Assembly (NCBI GenBank): GCA_023400405.1 | Contig: JAEXFD010000059.1 | Location: forward strand, 6,732 to 70,731 | Direction of reading: 5' to 3' | From: Pseudomonadota bacterium | GTDB taxonomy: Bacteria; Pseudomonadota; Alphaproteobacteria; Sphingomonadales; Sphingomonadaceae | DNA length: 64,000 nt | Shown: positions 24,809 through 35,258 of the stretch, one piece after another | How positions within the stretch are numbered: position 1 is the first letter of the stretch | Layout of the letters: each line of letters opens with the position of its first letter | Program-made: the position numbers and the translations under genes | Notes under the pieces: model-generated | What the model saw: only the letters and a program-made list of their open reading frames with translations | The model's database searches: none | What the model was told of the DNA's origin: nothing

Positions 24809-25675
24809 ATGTCCGAGCCCCTCAGCTTCCAGGCAATGATCCTCGCGCTCCATGATTATTGGAGCCGGCAAGGCTGCGTCATCCTCCAGCCCTATGACAT
24901 GCGGATGGGCGCCGGCACCTTCCACCCCGCGACGACGCTGCGCGCGCTTGGTCCGGATGGCTGGAACGCCGCCTTCGTCCAGCCCTGCCGCCGCCCGACC
25001 GACGGCCGCTATGGTGAGAACCCCAATCGCCTCCAGCATTATTACCAGTATCAGGTGATCCTGAAGCCGAGCCCGCCCGATCTGCAGGCTCTGTATCTCG
25101 GCAGCCTCGCCGCGATCGGCATCGACTTCACCCGCCACGACATCCGCTTCGTCGAGGACGATTGGGAAAGCCCGACGCTCGGCGCCTGGGGCCTGGGCTG
25201 GGAAGTCTGGTGCGACGGGATGGAAGTCACCCAGTTCACCTATTTCCAGCAGATGGGCGGCTTCGATTGCAAGCCGGTGGCGGGCGAGCTCACCTACGGG
25301 CTCGAACGGCTGGCGATGTACATCCAGAACAAGGACAGCGTGTACGACCTCGCGTTTAACGATGCCGGCGTCACCTATGGCGACGTCTTCCTCGAGAACG
25401 AGCGAGAGATGTCGAAGTATAATTTCGAAGTCGCGGACACCGAGGCGCTGTTCGACGGCTTCCGCAAGGCGGTGGCCGAATGCGAGAACTGCCTGGCGAA
25501 CGACGTGCCGATCGCCGCCTATGAACAGGCGATCGAGGCGAGCCATTTGTTCAACCTGCTCCAGGCGCGCGGGGTGATCTCGGTCGCCGAGCGCCAGGCC
25601 TATATCGGCCGCGTCCGCGACCTGGCGAAGGGCAGCTGCGAAGCGTGGATGACGAAGAACGGGTGGGCGGCGTGA
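24809..25675 (+). CDS. glyQ: Glycine–tRNA ligase alpha subunit
   Basis: The catalytic subunit of the alpha2beta2 glycyl-tRNA synthetase. The 288-residue protein has the family start FQAMILALHDYWSRQGCVILQPYD, the EVRP-like QPCRRPTDGRYGENPNR motif 2 region and the GLERLAMYIQ motif 3. The ATG at 24809 gives MSEPLSFQ. It is separated from the beta subunit gene by a 241-base spacer that is almost wholly an inverted repeat. Confidence 0.96.
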   Translation: MSEPLSFQAMILALHDYWSRQGCVILQPYDMRMGAGTFHPATTLRALGPDGWNAAFVQPCRRPTDGRYGENPNRLQHYYQYQVILKPSPPDLQALYLGSLAAIGIDFTRHDIRFVEDDWESPTLGAWGLGWEVWCDGMEVTQFTYFQQMGGFDCKPVAGELTYGLERLAMYIQNKDSVYDLAFNDAGVTYGDVFLENEREMSKYNFEVADTEALFDGFRKAVAECENCLANDVPIAAYEQAIEASHLFNLLQARGVISVAERQAYIGRVRDLAKGSCEAWMTKNGWAA

Positions 25676-25689
25676 TGCTTCATTCGTTC

Positions 25690-25905
25690 ACTCGAAGGCG
25701 CGAAGGTGTTTTTTCGCGCAGAGGCGCAGAGGCGCAGAGAGGCGGAAGCCCCGCCGCGCCAGCGGCCCTCTGCTCACTCCGCTCGCCAAGCTCAGGGTCG
25801 ATCTCTTGGCGGCTGGCGCCGCCGCGCATCCTGCAATCTCCGCGCCTCTGCGCCTCTGCGCGAACCAAGCCTTCTTCCTTCCTCCGCGCCTTCGCGCCTT
25901 CGCGT
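25690..25905. repeat. Nested inverted-repeat element between glyQ and glyS
   Basis: Two pairs of arms are nested. The outer arms are 25690–25706 (GGCGCGAAGG end) and 25889–25905, one mismatch. The inner arms are 25713–25735 and 25842–25864, 23 bases, perfect, built of GAGGCGCAGAGGCGCAG direct repeats. The centre of about 105 bases has no gene. The whole could fold into one long hairpin in the glyQ–glyS mRNA. Confidence 0.8.
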
Positions 25906-25916
25906 GAAAAGAACCC

Positions 25917-28118
25917 ATGACCGATTTCCTCCTCGAACTCCGCTCCGAAGAAATCCCCGCGCGGATGCAGGAAAAGGCGCGCGAGGACCTTGCGCGCCTG
26001 TTCGCCGCCGAGCTTGACAAGGCCGGCCTCAAGGCAACCGAGACGGTAACCTATGCCACCCCGCGCCGCCTCGCGCTGATCGCCAGGGGCCTCCCCGCCG
26101 AGACCGCCGCCGTCTCCGAAGAGCTCAAGGGCCCCCGCGTCGGCGCGCCGCCCCAGGCGCTCGAAGGCTTCCTGCGCAAGACCGGCCTCACCCAGGAGCA
26201 GCTGGTCGAGCGCGACGGCGTCCTCTTCGCCGTGATCGACAAGCCCGGCCGCGCCACCGCCGAGGTGCTCGCCGAAGCCGTTCTCGCGGTGATCCGGGCC
26301 TTTCCCTGGCCGAAGTCGATGCGCTGGGGCGCCGCTTCGGCCTCGACCGAGAGCCTGCGCTGGGTGCGCCCGCTCCAGGGCATCGTCGCGCTGTTCGGCG
26401 AGGACGTCGTCGGAATCGAAGTCGCCGGCGTGACCAGCGGCGCCGCTACGGTCGGCCACCGCTTCCACCATCCCGGCGCGATCACGATCGGATCGGCGGC
26501 GGACTATGTCGAGAAGCTGCGCGCCTGCCATGTCGTGGTCGACGGGGCCGAGCGGCGCGGGATCATCGCGCTGGGCGCCAAGATGGCCGCGCAGAAGGCG
26601 GGCCTCGCGCTGATCGAGGACGAAGGGCTGTTGTTCGAGAATGCCGGCCTCACCGAATGGCCGGTGCCGCTGCTCGGCCGCTTCGACGAAGCGTTCCTCG
26701 ACGTGCCGCCCGAAGTGATCCAGCTCACCGCCAGGGTGAACCAGAAATATTTCGTCTGCCGCGATGGCGCCGGCAAGCTCGCCAACGCCTTCGTCTGCGT
26801 CGCCAACATCGATGCGGCGGACGGCGGCGAGAAGATCGTTCAGGGCAACCAGAAGGTCCTCGCGGCGCGGCTGAGCGATGCGCGCTTCTTCTACGAAACG
26901 GACCTGAAGACCCGGCTCGAGGATCTGACGCCCAAGCTCGAGAAGATCGTCTTCCACGAGAAGCTGGGCACGGTGGCCGACAAGGTCGATCGCGTGGCGA
27001 AGCTGGCGCGGTGGCTGGTGGAAGAGGGGATCGTGCAACCCTCGCCCCCTTCAGGGGGAGAGGGTCGAGGCGGCGCAGCCGCCGAGGGGAGAGGGGGCCT
27101 GTCCGCGGGCAAGCCGGCCCCCGCATCGAACTCCCCCCTCTCCCAACCCTCTCCCCCTGAAGGGGGAGAGGGCTATTCGCTCGCCGCCCTCGCCGAACGC
27201 GCCGCGCGCCTGGCCAAGGCGGACCTCGTCACCGGCATGGTCGGCGAGTTCCCCGAGCTCCAGGGCCTGATGGGCGGCTATTACGCCGCCGCGCAGGGCG
27301 AAGACCGTCAGGTCGCCGACGCGATCCGCGATCACTACAAGCCGGTCGGCCAGGGCGACGACGTGCCCACGGCGCCAGTCACGGTGGCGGTGAGCCTGGC
27401 GGACAAGCTGGATACGATATTCAGCTTCTTTGCGATCCAAGAGCGACCGACGGGTTCAAAGGACCCGTTTGCCTTGCGTCGCGCCGTTCTAGGCGTGCTG
27501 GCAACGATACTCCGTTCGACAATTCGCGTCGATGTTTCTGCGCTTTATCGAAACTGGGTCCGGCTGAGCGGGCGTGATTGGTTTCAGCTCGCGAACGAAC
27601 TGGAACACCTGCGGGACTTCTTCGCCGACCGCCTCAAGGTCCAGCAACGCGAAGCCGGCGTCCGCCACGACCTGATCGACTCCGTCTTCGCGCTCGGCGG
27701 CGAGGACGATCTCGTCCGGCTGCTCGCCCGCGTCCGCGCGCTCCAGGCGTTCGTCACGTCGCCCGAAGGCGCCAACCTGCTCGCCGGCTACAAGCGCGCC
27801 GCCAATATCCTCAAGAAGGAGAATTGGGTCCCCGGCGAAGTCGCCGACACCGGCATCTATGAGGCCGAGCCTGCCGAATCCGCGCTGATCGAGGCGCTCG
27901 ACGCGGCCGAGCCCAAGGCCGAAGCGGCGGTGGAGGCCGAGGATTTCGAAGGCGCGATGGCCGCGCTCGCCTCGCTGCGCGCGCCGATCGACGCGTTCTT
28001 CGATACGGTGACGGTCAACGATCCCGACGAGGAAAAGCGCAACGCCCGGCTGGCCCTGCTCGCGCGCATCCGCGATGCGGTGCACAAGGTGGCCGACTTC
28101 TCGAAGATCGAGGGCTGA
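25917..28118 (+). CDS. glyS: Glycine–tRNA ligase beta subunit with in-frame repeat insertion
   Basis: The beta subunit binds tRNA-Gly. The N-terminus (DFLLELRSEEIPARM), the FVCVANID segment and the SKDPFALRRA block mark the family, and the C-terminus holds the anticodon-binding part. At 733 residues it is some 40 longer than usual. The extra length is residues about 375–419, a Pro/Ser/Gly-rich stretch (PSPPSGGEG...PSPPEGGEG) that is a translated palindromic repeat (27039–27173), placed between two helices of the HD-like domain. The reading frame is kept on both sides. Bases about 27410–27600 have more A/T at third codon positions than the rest. The ribosome site is weak (AAAAGAA). Confidence 0.95.
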   Translation: MTDFLLELRSEEIPARMQEKAREDLARLFAAELDKAGLKATETVTYATPRRLALIARGLPAETAAVSEELKGPRVGAPPQALEGFLRKTGLTQEQLVERDGVLFAVIDKPGRATAEVLAEAVLAVIRAFPWPKSMRWGAASASTESLRWVRPLQGIVALFGEDVVGIEVAGVTSGAATVGHRFHHPGAITIGSAADYVEKLRACHVVVDGAERRGIIALGAKMAAQKAGLALIEDEGLLFENAGLTEWPVPLLGRFDEAFLDVPPEVIQLTARVNQKYFVCRDGAGKLANAFVCVANIDAADGGEKIVQGNQKVLAARLSDARFFYETDLKTRLEDLTPKLEKIVFHEKLGTVADKVDRVAKLARWLVEEGIVQPSPPSGGEGRGGAAAEGRGGLSAGKPAPASNSPLSQPSPPEGGEGYSLAALAERAARLAKADLVTGMVGEFPELQGLMGGYYAAAQGEDRQVADAIRDHYKPVGQGDDVPTAPVTVAVSLADKLDTIFSFFAIQERPTGSKDPFALRRAVLGVLATILRSTIRVDVSALYRNWVRLSGRDWFQLANELEHLRDFFADRLKVQQREAGVRHDLIDSVFALGGEDDLVRLLARVRALQAFVTSPEGANLLAGYKRAANILKKENWVPGEVADTGIYEAEPAESALIEALDAAEPKAEAAVEAEDFEGAMAALASLRAPIDAFFDTVTVNDPDEEKRNARLALLARIRDAVHKVADFSKIEG
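27039..27173. repeat. CTCTCCCC palindromic element inside glyS
   Basis: The element opens with CCCTCGCCCCC TTCA GGGGGAGAGGG (27039–27064) and closes with CCCTCTCCCCC TGAA GGGGGAGAGGG (27148–27173), with further CTCTCCC copies between. It covers 135 bases, 45 codons, so the frame is unchanged. The same unit lies in the pth–rplY spacer at about 22823–22846. Confidence 0.85.
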
Positions 28119-28237
28119 GCGCGCCGGCAAACCCTGTCATTGATCCGACAAATCAAAGTTGCGGGGCTGACAACGCAGTCAGCAGTTTCGCTTCCTTCGC
28201 ACCTGCGATAGGCGGCGGGCGCAAGGAGAAGCACTGG

Positions 28238-30898
<2,661 letters not shown>

Positions 30899-30937
30899 CG
30901 AACGCCCGGCGTTCTCATGGGTGCGGCGAGGGTCGGC

Positions 30938-31204
30938 TCAGGGTTCGCGTCGCTCGGCGTCGGGAGAGGGGATCGGGCCGCCGGCGCGCAGGCGGGCGTT
31001 CTCGGCTTCGAGGTCGCGGATGCGCGCGCGGGCGTCGTCTAGGTCGGCGCGGGTGCGGGCGAGCGGGCGCTCGTCCTCATCGACGACGACGCGCTCGCGC
31101 ATGCGCCGGCGCGGGGCGCTCGCCAGGCCGAAGCACCAGCCGGCGATCAGCGTCAGCAGGAGCGCGACGATCTGGGTCGCGCTGTGGAACGGGAGATCGC
31201 CCAT
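30938..31204 (-). CDS. Small membrane protein with coiled coil
   Basis: This is an 88-residue protein with one membrane helix (about residues 8–28), a basic stretch, then a heptad-like helix (LARTRADLDDARARIRDLEAENARLRAG) typical of a short coiled coil. It follows tadC on the same strand after 80 bases, so it may belong to the pilus operon, but nothing like it is a known Tad component. Confidence 0.6.
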   Translation of the reverse strand: MGDLPFHSATQIVALLLTLIAGWCFGLASAPRRRMRERVVVDEDERPLARTRADLDDARARIRDLEAENARLRAGGPIPSPDAERREP

Positions 31205-31284
31205 TTTCTGCCTTTCTCCTCGGCCGGATGCCCGGCCCGTCGGTGCAAGGCTAGCGTGGTCGGCGCGGTGGCGCCAGCGCGGGC

Positions 31285-32286
31285 CTATTTGGCGATCAGC
31301 GCATCGTTGATCGAGCAGGCCGCGGGCCCGAGGATGACGATGAACAGCACCGGCAGGATGAACAGGATCAGCGGCACCGTCATGATCGCGGGCAGGCGCG
31401 CGGCCTTTTCCTCGGCGCGCATCATCCGCTCGTTGCGGAATTCGGCCGAGAGCACGCGCAGGGCCGAGGCGAGCGGGGTGCCGTATTTCTCGGTCTGGAT
31501 CATCGTGGTGACGACGCCGCGGATCGAATCGAGGTCGATGCGCTCGGCAAGGTTCTCGAACGCCTGGCGGCGATCGGTCAGGAAGCCCAGTTCGATCGCG
31601 GTCAGCTGGAATTCCTCGCCCAGCTCGGGATAGGCCTTGCCCAGCTCGCGGGCGACGCGGGCGAAGGCGGCGTCGACGGTGAGGCCGGCCTCGGCGCAGA
31701 TCACCAGCAGGTCGAGCGCGTCGGGCAGGCCCTTGCGGATCGCGGCGCTGCGCTTCTGGATCTTGTTCTTGAGATAGAGGTCCGGCGCCTTGTAGGCGAG
31801 GATGAAGGTGCCCGCGACGAGGCCATAGGCCTTGAGCGGGCTCCAATCGGCGAACATCTGCGTGCCGTAGACGAAGTACAGCATCGGCCCGCCGAGCACG
31901 ATCGGCAGCACCAGCCGGCCGAAGATGACCGCGACGGCGAATTCCTTGCGGCGGATGCCGGCCTGGAGCAGCTTGGTCTGCGCGACCTTGAGCTGGCTGT
32001 CCTGCAGCACCTTCATCGAGGAGAGCAGCGAGCGGATCCGGTCGGTGGTCTCGCTCTTCTGGACGAGCTTGGCGCGGCGCTTCGAAGTCGAGGCGGTGAT
32101 GCCGGCCTTGAGCTGCTCGCGGCGCTCGTTGAGCGCCTTCAGCCGGCGCGACATCGGATTGCGCACCGTGGTCGCGGCATAGATGGCCAGCATCACGGCA
32201 AGCGCGGTCAACGCCGAGAGGATCGTCGCCGCCCAATAGACGTCGACGCCGAAGAGCATGGGGCCTGAAGGGGGCGGAGCGTCCAT
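31285..32286 (-). CDS. tadC: Tad pilus inner-membrane protein TadC
   Basis: TadC is one of the two GspF-type platform proteins of the Tad/Flp pilus. The 333-residue protein has an N-terminal membrane helix, a cytoplasmic region with the type II secretion F-domain (about 170–300, LPDALDLLVICAEAGLTVDAAF, then ELGFLTDRRQAFENLAERID) and C-terminal helices. It begins one base after the stop of tadB, as in other tad loci. tadD does not follow. Confidence 0.93.
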   Translation of the reverse strand: MDAPPPSGPMLFGVDVYWAATILSALTALAVMLAIYAATTVRNPMSRRLKALNERREQLKAGITASTSKRRAKLVQKSETTDRIRSLLSSMKVLQDSQLKVAQTKLLQAGIRRKEFAVAVIFGRLVLPIVLGGPMLYFVYGTQMFADWSPLKAYGLVAGTFILAYKAPDLYLKNKIQKRSAAIRKGLPDALDLLVICAEAGLTVDAAFARVARELGKAYPELGEEFQLTAIELGFLTDRRQAFENLAERIDLDSIRGVVTTMIQTEKYGTPLASALRVLSAEFRNERMMRAEEKAARLPAIMTVPLILFILPVLFIVILGPAACSINDALIAK

Positions 32287-32287
32287 G

Positions 32288-33268
32288 TCAGATCTCGAAA
32301 TTGACCATCTTGGCCATGATGAAGGCGCCCAGGCCCATCCAGATCAGCCCGCCGGCGCCGGCGATCATCAGGCGGTGGTCGATGAAGAAGTTCGCCATGT
32401 AGTTGTTGTTGATGAACCACACGAGCGTGAACACGATGAAGGGCAGGGCGCCGACGATCAGGGCCGAGGCCTTGGATTCCGACGACATCGCCTTGATCTT
32501 GAGCTTCATCTGCGCGCGCTTGCGCAGCACGTCGGCCAGGTTGGCGAGCGTTTCGGCCAAATTGCCGCCGGTCTCGCGCTGGATCTGGATGGTGATCGTG
32601 AAGAACTGGAATTCCGGGGTGCCGAGCCGGTCCGCGGTCTCCTGGAGCGCGCCGTCGAGCGACTTGCCGATGCGCATGCGATCGGTGACCGCGCGGAATT
32701 CCTCGCCCACCGGACCGTCGATTTCCTGACCGGCCACGCCGATCGTCTCGGTGATCGGCAGGCCTGAGCGCAGGCCGCGCACGAGCAGCTCGATCGCGTC
32801 GGGGAACTTGGCGGTGAACTTGGCGACGCGGCGCTTGATGAAGAAGCCGACGACGTTGTGCGGGATGCCCAAAGCGACGGCGGGCCCGAAGGCGAGCGCC
32901 AGCCAGATCGGCGCACCCTTCAGCAGCAACGGGCCCGCGATGAGCAGGAACAGTCCCGCCATCGCCAGCATGTACTGGTTCAGCGTCCACGACTTGCCGG
33001 TCATGTTCAGGCGCTTCTGGAGCAGCGCGGGATTGGGAATGAAGCGCGCCGCGGTGCTGTCCAGGCCGTTGCGCCGATTGGCCGCGACGCGCCGGATCTG
33101 CGCTTCCATGGCGTTGTTGCCGGTGGCGCTCACCAGGTAGCGCCCGCGCAACGCCTTGATGCGACGCGCGCCGGCACGCTCGGCGGACGGGCCCGAAAAG
33201 GCGAGCACCATCAGCACCAGCACCAGGAAGGTGCCGCCACCCAGCATGATCGACGGCAGCAAGTCCAC
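32288..33268 (-). CDS. tadB: Tad pilus inner-membrane protein TadB
   Basis: TadB is the partner of TadC in the pilus platform. The 326-residue protein has N-terminal helices, then the GspF domain (FPDAIELLVRGLRSGLPITETI, TITIQIQRETGGNLAETLANLA) and two C-terminal membrane segments. The start codon is GTG at 33268. In the standard order cpaF stands just upstream; here cpaE is upstream, after only 50 bases. Confidence 0.92.
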   Translation of the reverse strand: MDLLPSIMLGGGTFLVLVLMVLAFSGPSAERAGARRIKALRGRYLVSATGNNAMEAQIRRVAANRRNGLDSTAARFIPNPALLQKRLNMTGKSWTLNQYMLAMAGLFLLIAGPLLLKGAPIWLALAFGPAVALGIPHNVVGFFIKRRVAKFTAKFPDAIELLVRGLRSGLPITETIGVAGQEIDGPVGEEFRAVTDRMRIGKSLDGALQETADRLGTPEFQFFTITIQIQRETGGNLAETLANLADVLRKRAQMKLKIKAMSSESKASALIVGALPFIVFTLVWFINNNYMANFFIDHRLMIAGAGGLIWMGLGAFIMAKMVNFEI

Positions 33269-33318
33269 GCGCCTCGGTTCCCTTCAGTTCCCGGCCGACG
33301 ATAGCGGCAAGGGCTTAA

Positions 33319-34614
33319 TCACTTCTTCCCTTTGGCCGGGAGCTTGAGCTTGAACTTGCCGAGCAGCGATTCGCCGCGGCCCTTCGCGTCCTTGCCGGCC
33401 TTGCCGCCCTTGGTGGGGCGGTCGTCGCGCTCGACGGCATCGGTGATCGCAACGATGCGGTTCACCAGTTCGGTGAGCGGCTGCATCGCCTTGTTGCCCT
33501 TGGCGACTTCGGCCAGCGTCTTGCCCAGCTTCGCCGATTGCGTGGCGAGCTTGGGATCGAACGGGATGAGCAGGTCGATCTTGCGTTCGATCGAGCCTTC
33601 GAAGTCCTTGCGGCTGATCTCGAGCAGCGCCGCGGGCTGCACGCGATTGGCGACGACGATCACCTGCGTCTGCGGCGCGTTCGACTTGAACCAGGAAAGG
33701 ATGCGGATCGCGTCGCGTGCCGCAGCCAGGGTCAGGTCGGTCACCAGCACGGTGACCTGGACGTCGGCGATCAGATGCGGATGGTTCACCAGCATCCCGC
33801 GCGGCAGGTCGATCACCGTGCATTCGAACGCGGCGCGGATTTCTTCCTGGAGCTGATAGAAGGCGGCGCCGTCGGTCATGATCGGCGAGTTGATCGGTGC
33901 CTCGGCGCTGAGCACCGCCAGCCGGTCGGATGCCTTGACCATCGCGCGTTCGATGAACAGCCCGTCGATGCGGCTCGGATTCTCGATCGCGTCGGTCAGG
34001 CCGCGCCCCGGCTCGAGGTCGAAGCTCAGCGCTCCGGTGCCGAAATGCACGTCGAGGTCGAGCAGCGCGGTCGAACGGCCATGCTTCTCGCCCATCAGAT
34101 AGGCGAGCGAGGTCGCGATGGTCGAGGCGCCGGCGCCCCCGCGGGTGCCGATCACCGCGACCGCGGCGTGCGGCACATCGGTTGCGGCTTCGGTCTGCTT
34201 GGGGGCGTTGAGCGTGCCCTGCGCGTGCGTGAACGCGTCGCGCAGCGCATCGGGATTGAGCGGCTTGAGCAGATAGTCGTGGATGCCGCTCGCGATCAGC
34301 TCGCGATAGAGGCGCACGTCGTTGACCTGGCCCGAGGCGATGACGATCGTCCCCGGTTCGCAGACTTCGGCGAGCGTATTGATGTCGTTGAGCGGATCGC
34401 CGCTTTCGGACAGGTCGACGAACAGGATGTTCGGGCTGGCCGACACCGAAAGCGTCTGCACGGCGTTGCGCAGGCCGCCCTTGTTGACCTTTTCGGGGCT
34501 CCAGCCCAGCTCGACGGCGATCGGGCGGAGGACTTCCGCCGTCGCCTCGTCGCAGACAAAGGCCACGAAAGGATCGCGATGCGCGGTGCGCGCGGGATTG
34601 AAGGGCGCGTTCAC
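33319..34614 (-). CDS. cpaE: Tad pilus localisation ATPase CpaE/TadZ
   Basis: CpaE/TadZ places the Tad machine at the pole. The 431-residue protein has an N-terminal receiver-like domain (about 15–130, with an ILFVDLSESGDP core and SGIHDYLLKPLNPDAL) and a ParA/MinD-type ATPase domain with the deviant loop GTRGGAGASTIATSLA and LLDLDVHFG. The C-terminus is Lys/Gly-rich. The start is GTG at 34614, overlapping the stop of cpaD by four bases (GTGA). Confidence 0.92.
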   Translation of the reverse strand: MNAPFNPARTAHRDPFVAFVCDEATAEVLRPIAVELGWSPEKVNKGGLRNAVQTLSVSASPNILFVDLSESGDPLNDINTLAEVCEPGTIVIASGQVNDVRLYRELIASGIHDYLLKPLNPDALRDAFTHAQGTLNAPKQTEAATDVPHAAVAVIGTRGGAGASTIATSLAYLMGEKHGRSTALLDLDVHFGTGALSFDLEPGRGLTDAIENPSRIDGLFIERAMVKASDRLAVLSAEAPINSPIMTDGAAFYQLQEEIRAAFECTVIDLPRGMLVNHPHLIADVQVTVLVTDLTLAAARDAIRILSWFKSNAPQTQVIVVANRVQPAALLEISRKDFEGSIERKIDLLIPFDPKLATQSAKLGKTLAEVAKGNKAMQPLTELVNRIVAITDAVERDDRPTKGGKAGKDAKGRGESLLGKFKLKLPAKGKK

Positions 34615-35258
34615 TTGGGCGAGCTCCCGCCACCGTTGAGCTGGGTCCCGCCGCCGCCGCTCGGCGCCGCGGCGCGATAGGCACCAATCGCCTTGGCGCT
34701 GCGGTTCGGATCGGCAGTCGGCGAGCCGCTCGCGCCGCGCACGAGATCGGCCGGGTCGGCGATCATCGCGGCGAGATTGGCATTGGTCGCGCAGCCGAAG
34801 TTCGAGCTGGTGCTCGCATCGACGGTGAGGCCGCCCGGATGCGTCTGGTCCGGGCAATTGGGCACGCTGGCGCTCATCCGGGTGATGATCACGCGCACCG
34901 TGCCCGGGGCGATCTGGCCGACCGTGACCGGCGCCTGGTCGGCGAGCAGCAGGCCGTAGCGGCCGGCCTCCGCGGCGACTTCGCTGCGACCTGCGGTCCC
35001 GGCGCCGCCATCGTCGATCGCGACGCGGTCGCCATAGCGCAGGCCCATCGAGGCCATCCAGCCGGCCAGCCGCTGCGCCTCGCCGGGGGCGAGGGCATAG
35101 CCCGCGGTCTGCAGGTCGAGGACATAGTCGTTGCGCTGGACGACCGGCTGGTGAACCGGCTCCAGGCCGCCATTATAGGTGCCGCACGCGCCGAGCAGCA
35201 GCGCCGGGGCGAGGAGGGGAAGAAAGCGCGGGAACACGGGCGGTCTCCTCAGGATCAC
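34611..35258 (-). CDS. cpaD: Tad pilus lipoprotein CpaD
   Basis: CpaD is a small outer-membrane lipoprotein that helps the secretin assemble. The 215-residue protein has a lipobox (ALLLGACGTY), the CpaD core with NFGCATNANLAAMIADPADLV and SVPNCPD cysteines, and a Gly/Ser-rich tail. Its GTG start overlaps the stop of cpaC (GTGA). It sits between cpaC and cpaE in the usual order. Confidence 0.9.
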   Translation of the reverse strand: MILRRPPVFPRFLPLLAPALLLGACGTYNGGLEPVHQPVVQRNDYVLDLQTAGYALAPGEAQRLAGWMASMGLRYGDRVAIDDGGAGTAGRSEVAAEAGRYGLLLADQAPVTVGQIAPGTVRVIITRMSASVPNCPDQTHPGGLTVDASTSSNFGCATNANLAAMIADPADLVRGASGSPTADPNRSAKAIGAYRAAAPSGGGGTQLNGGGSSPK

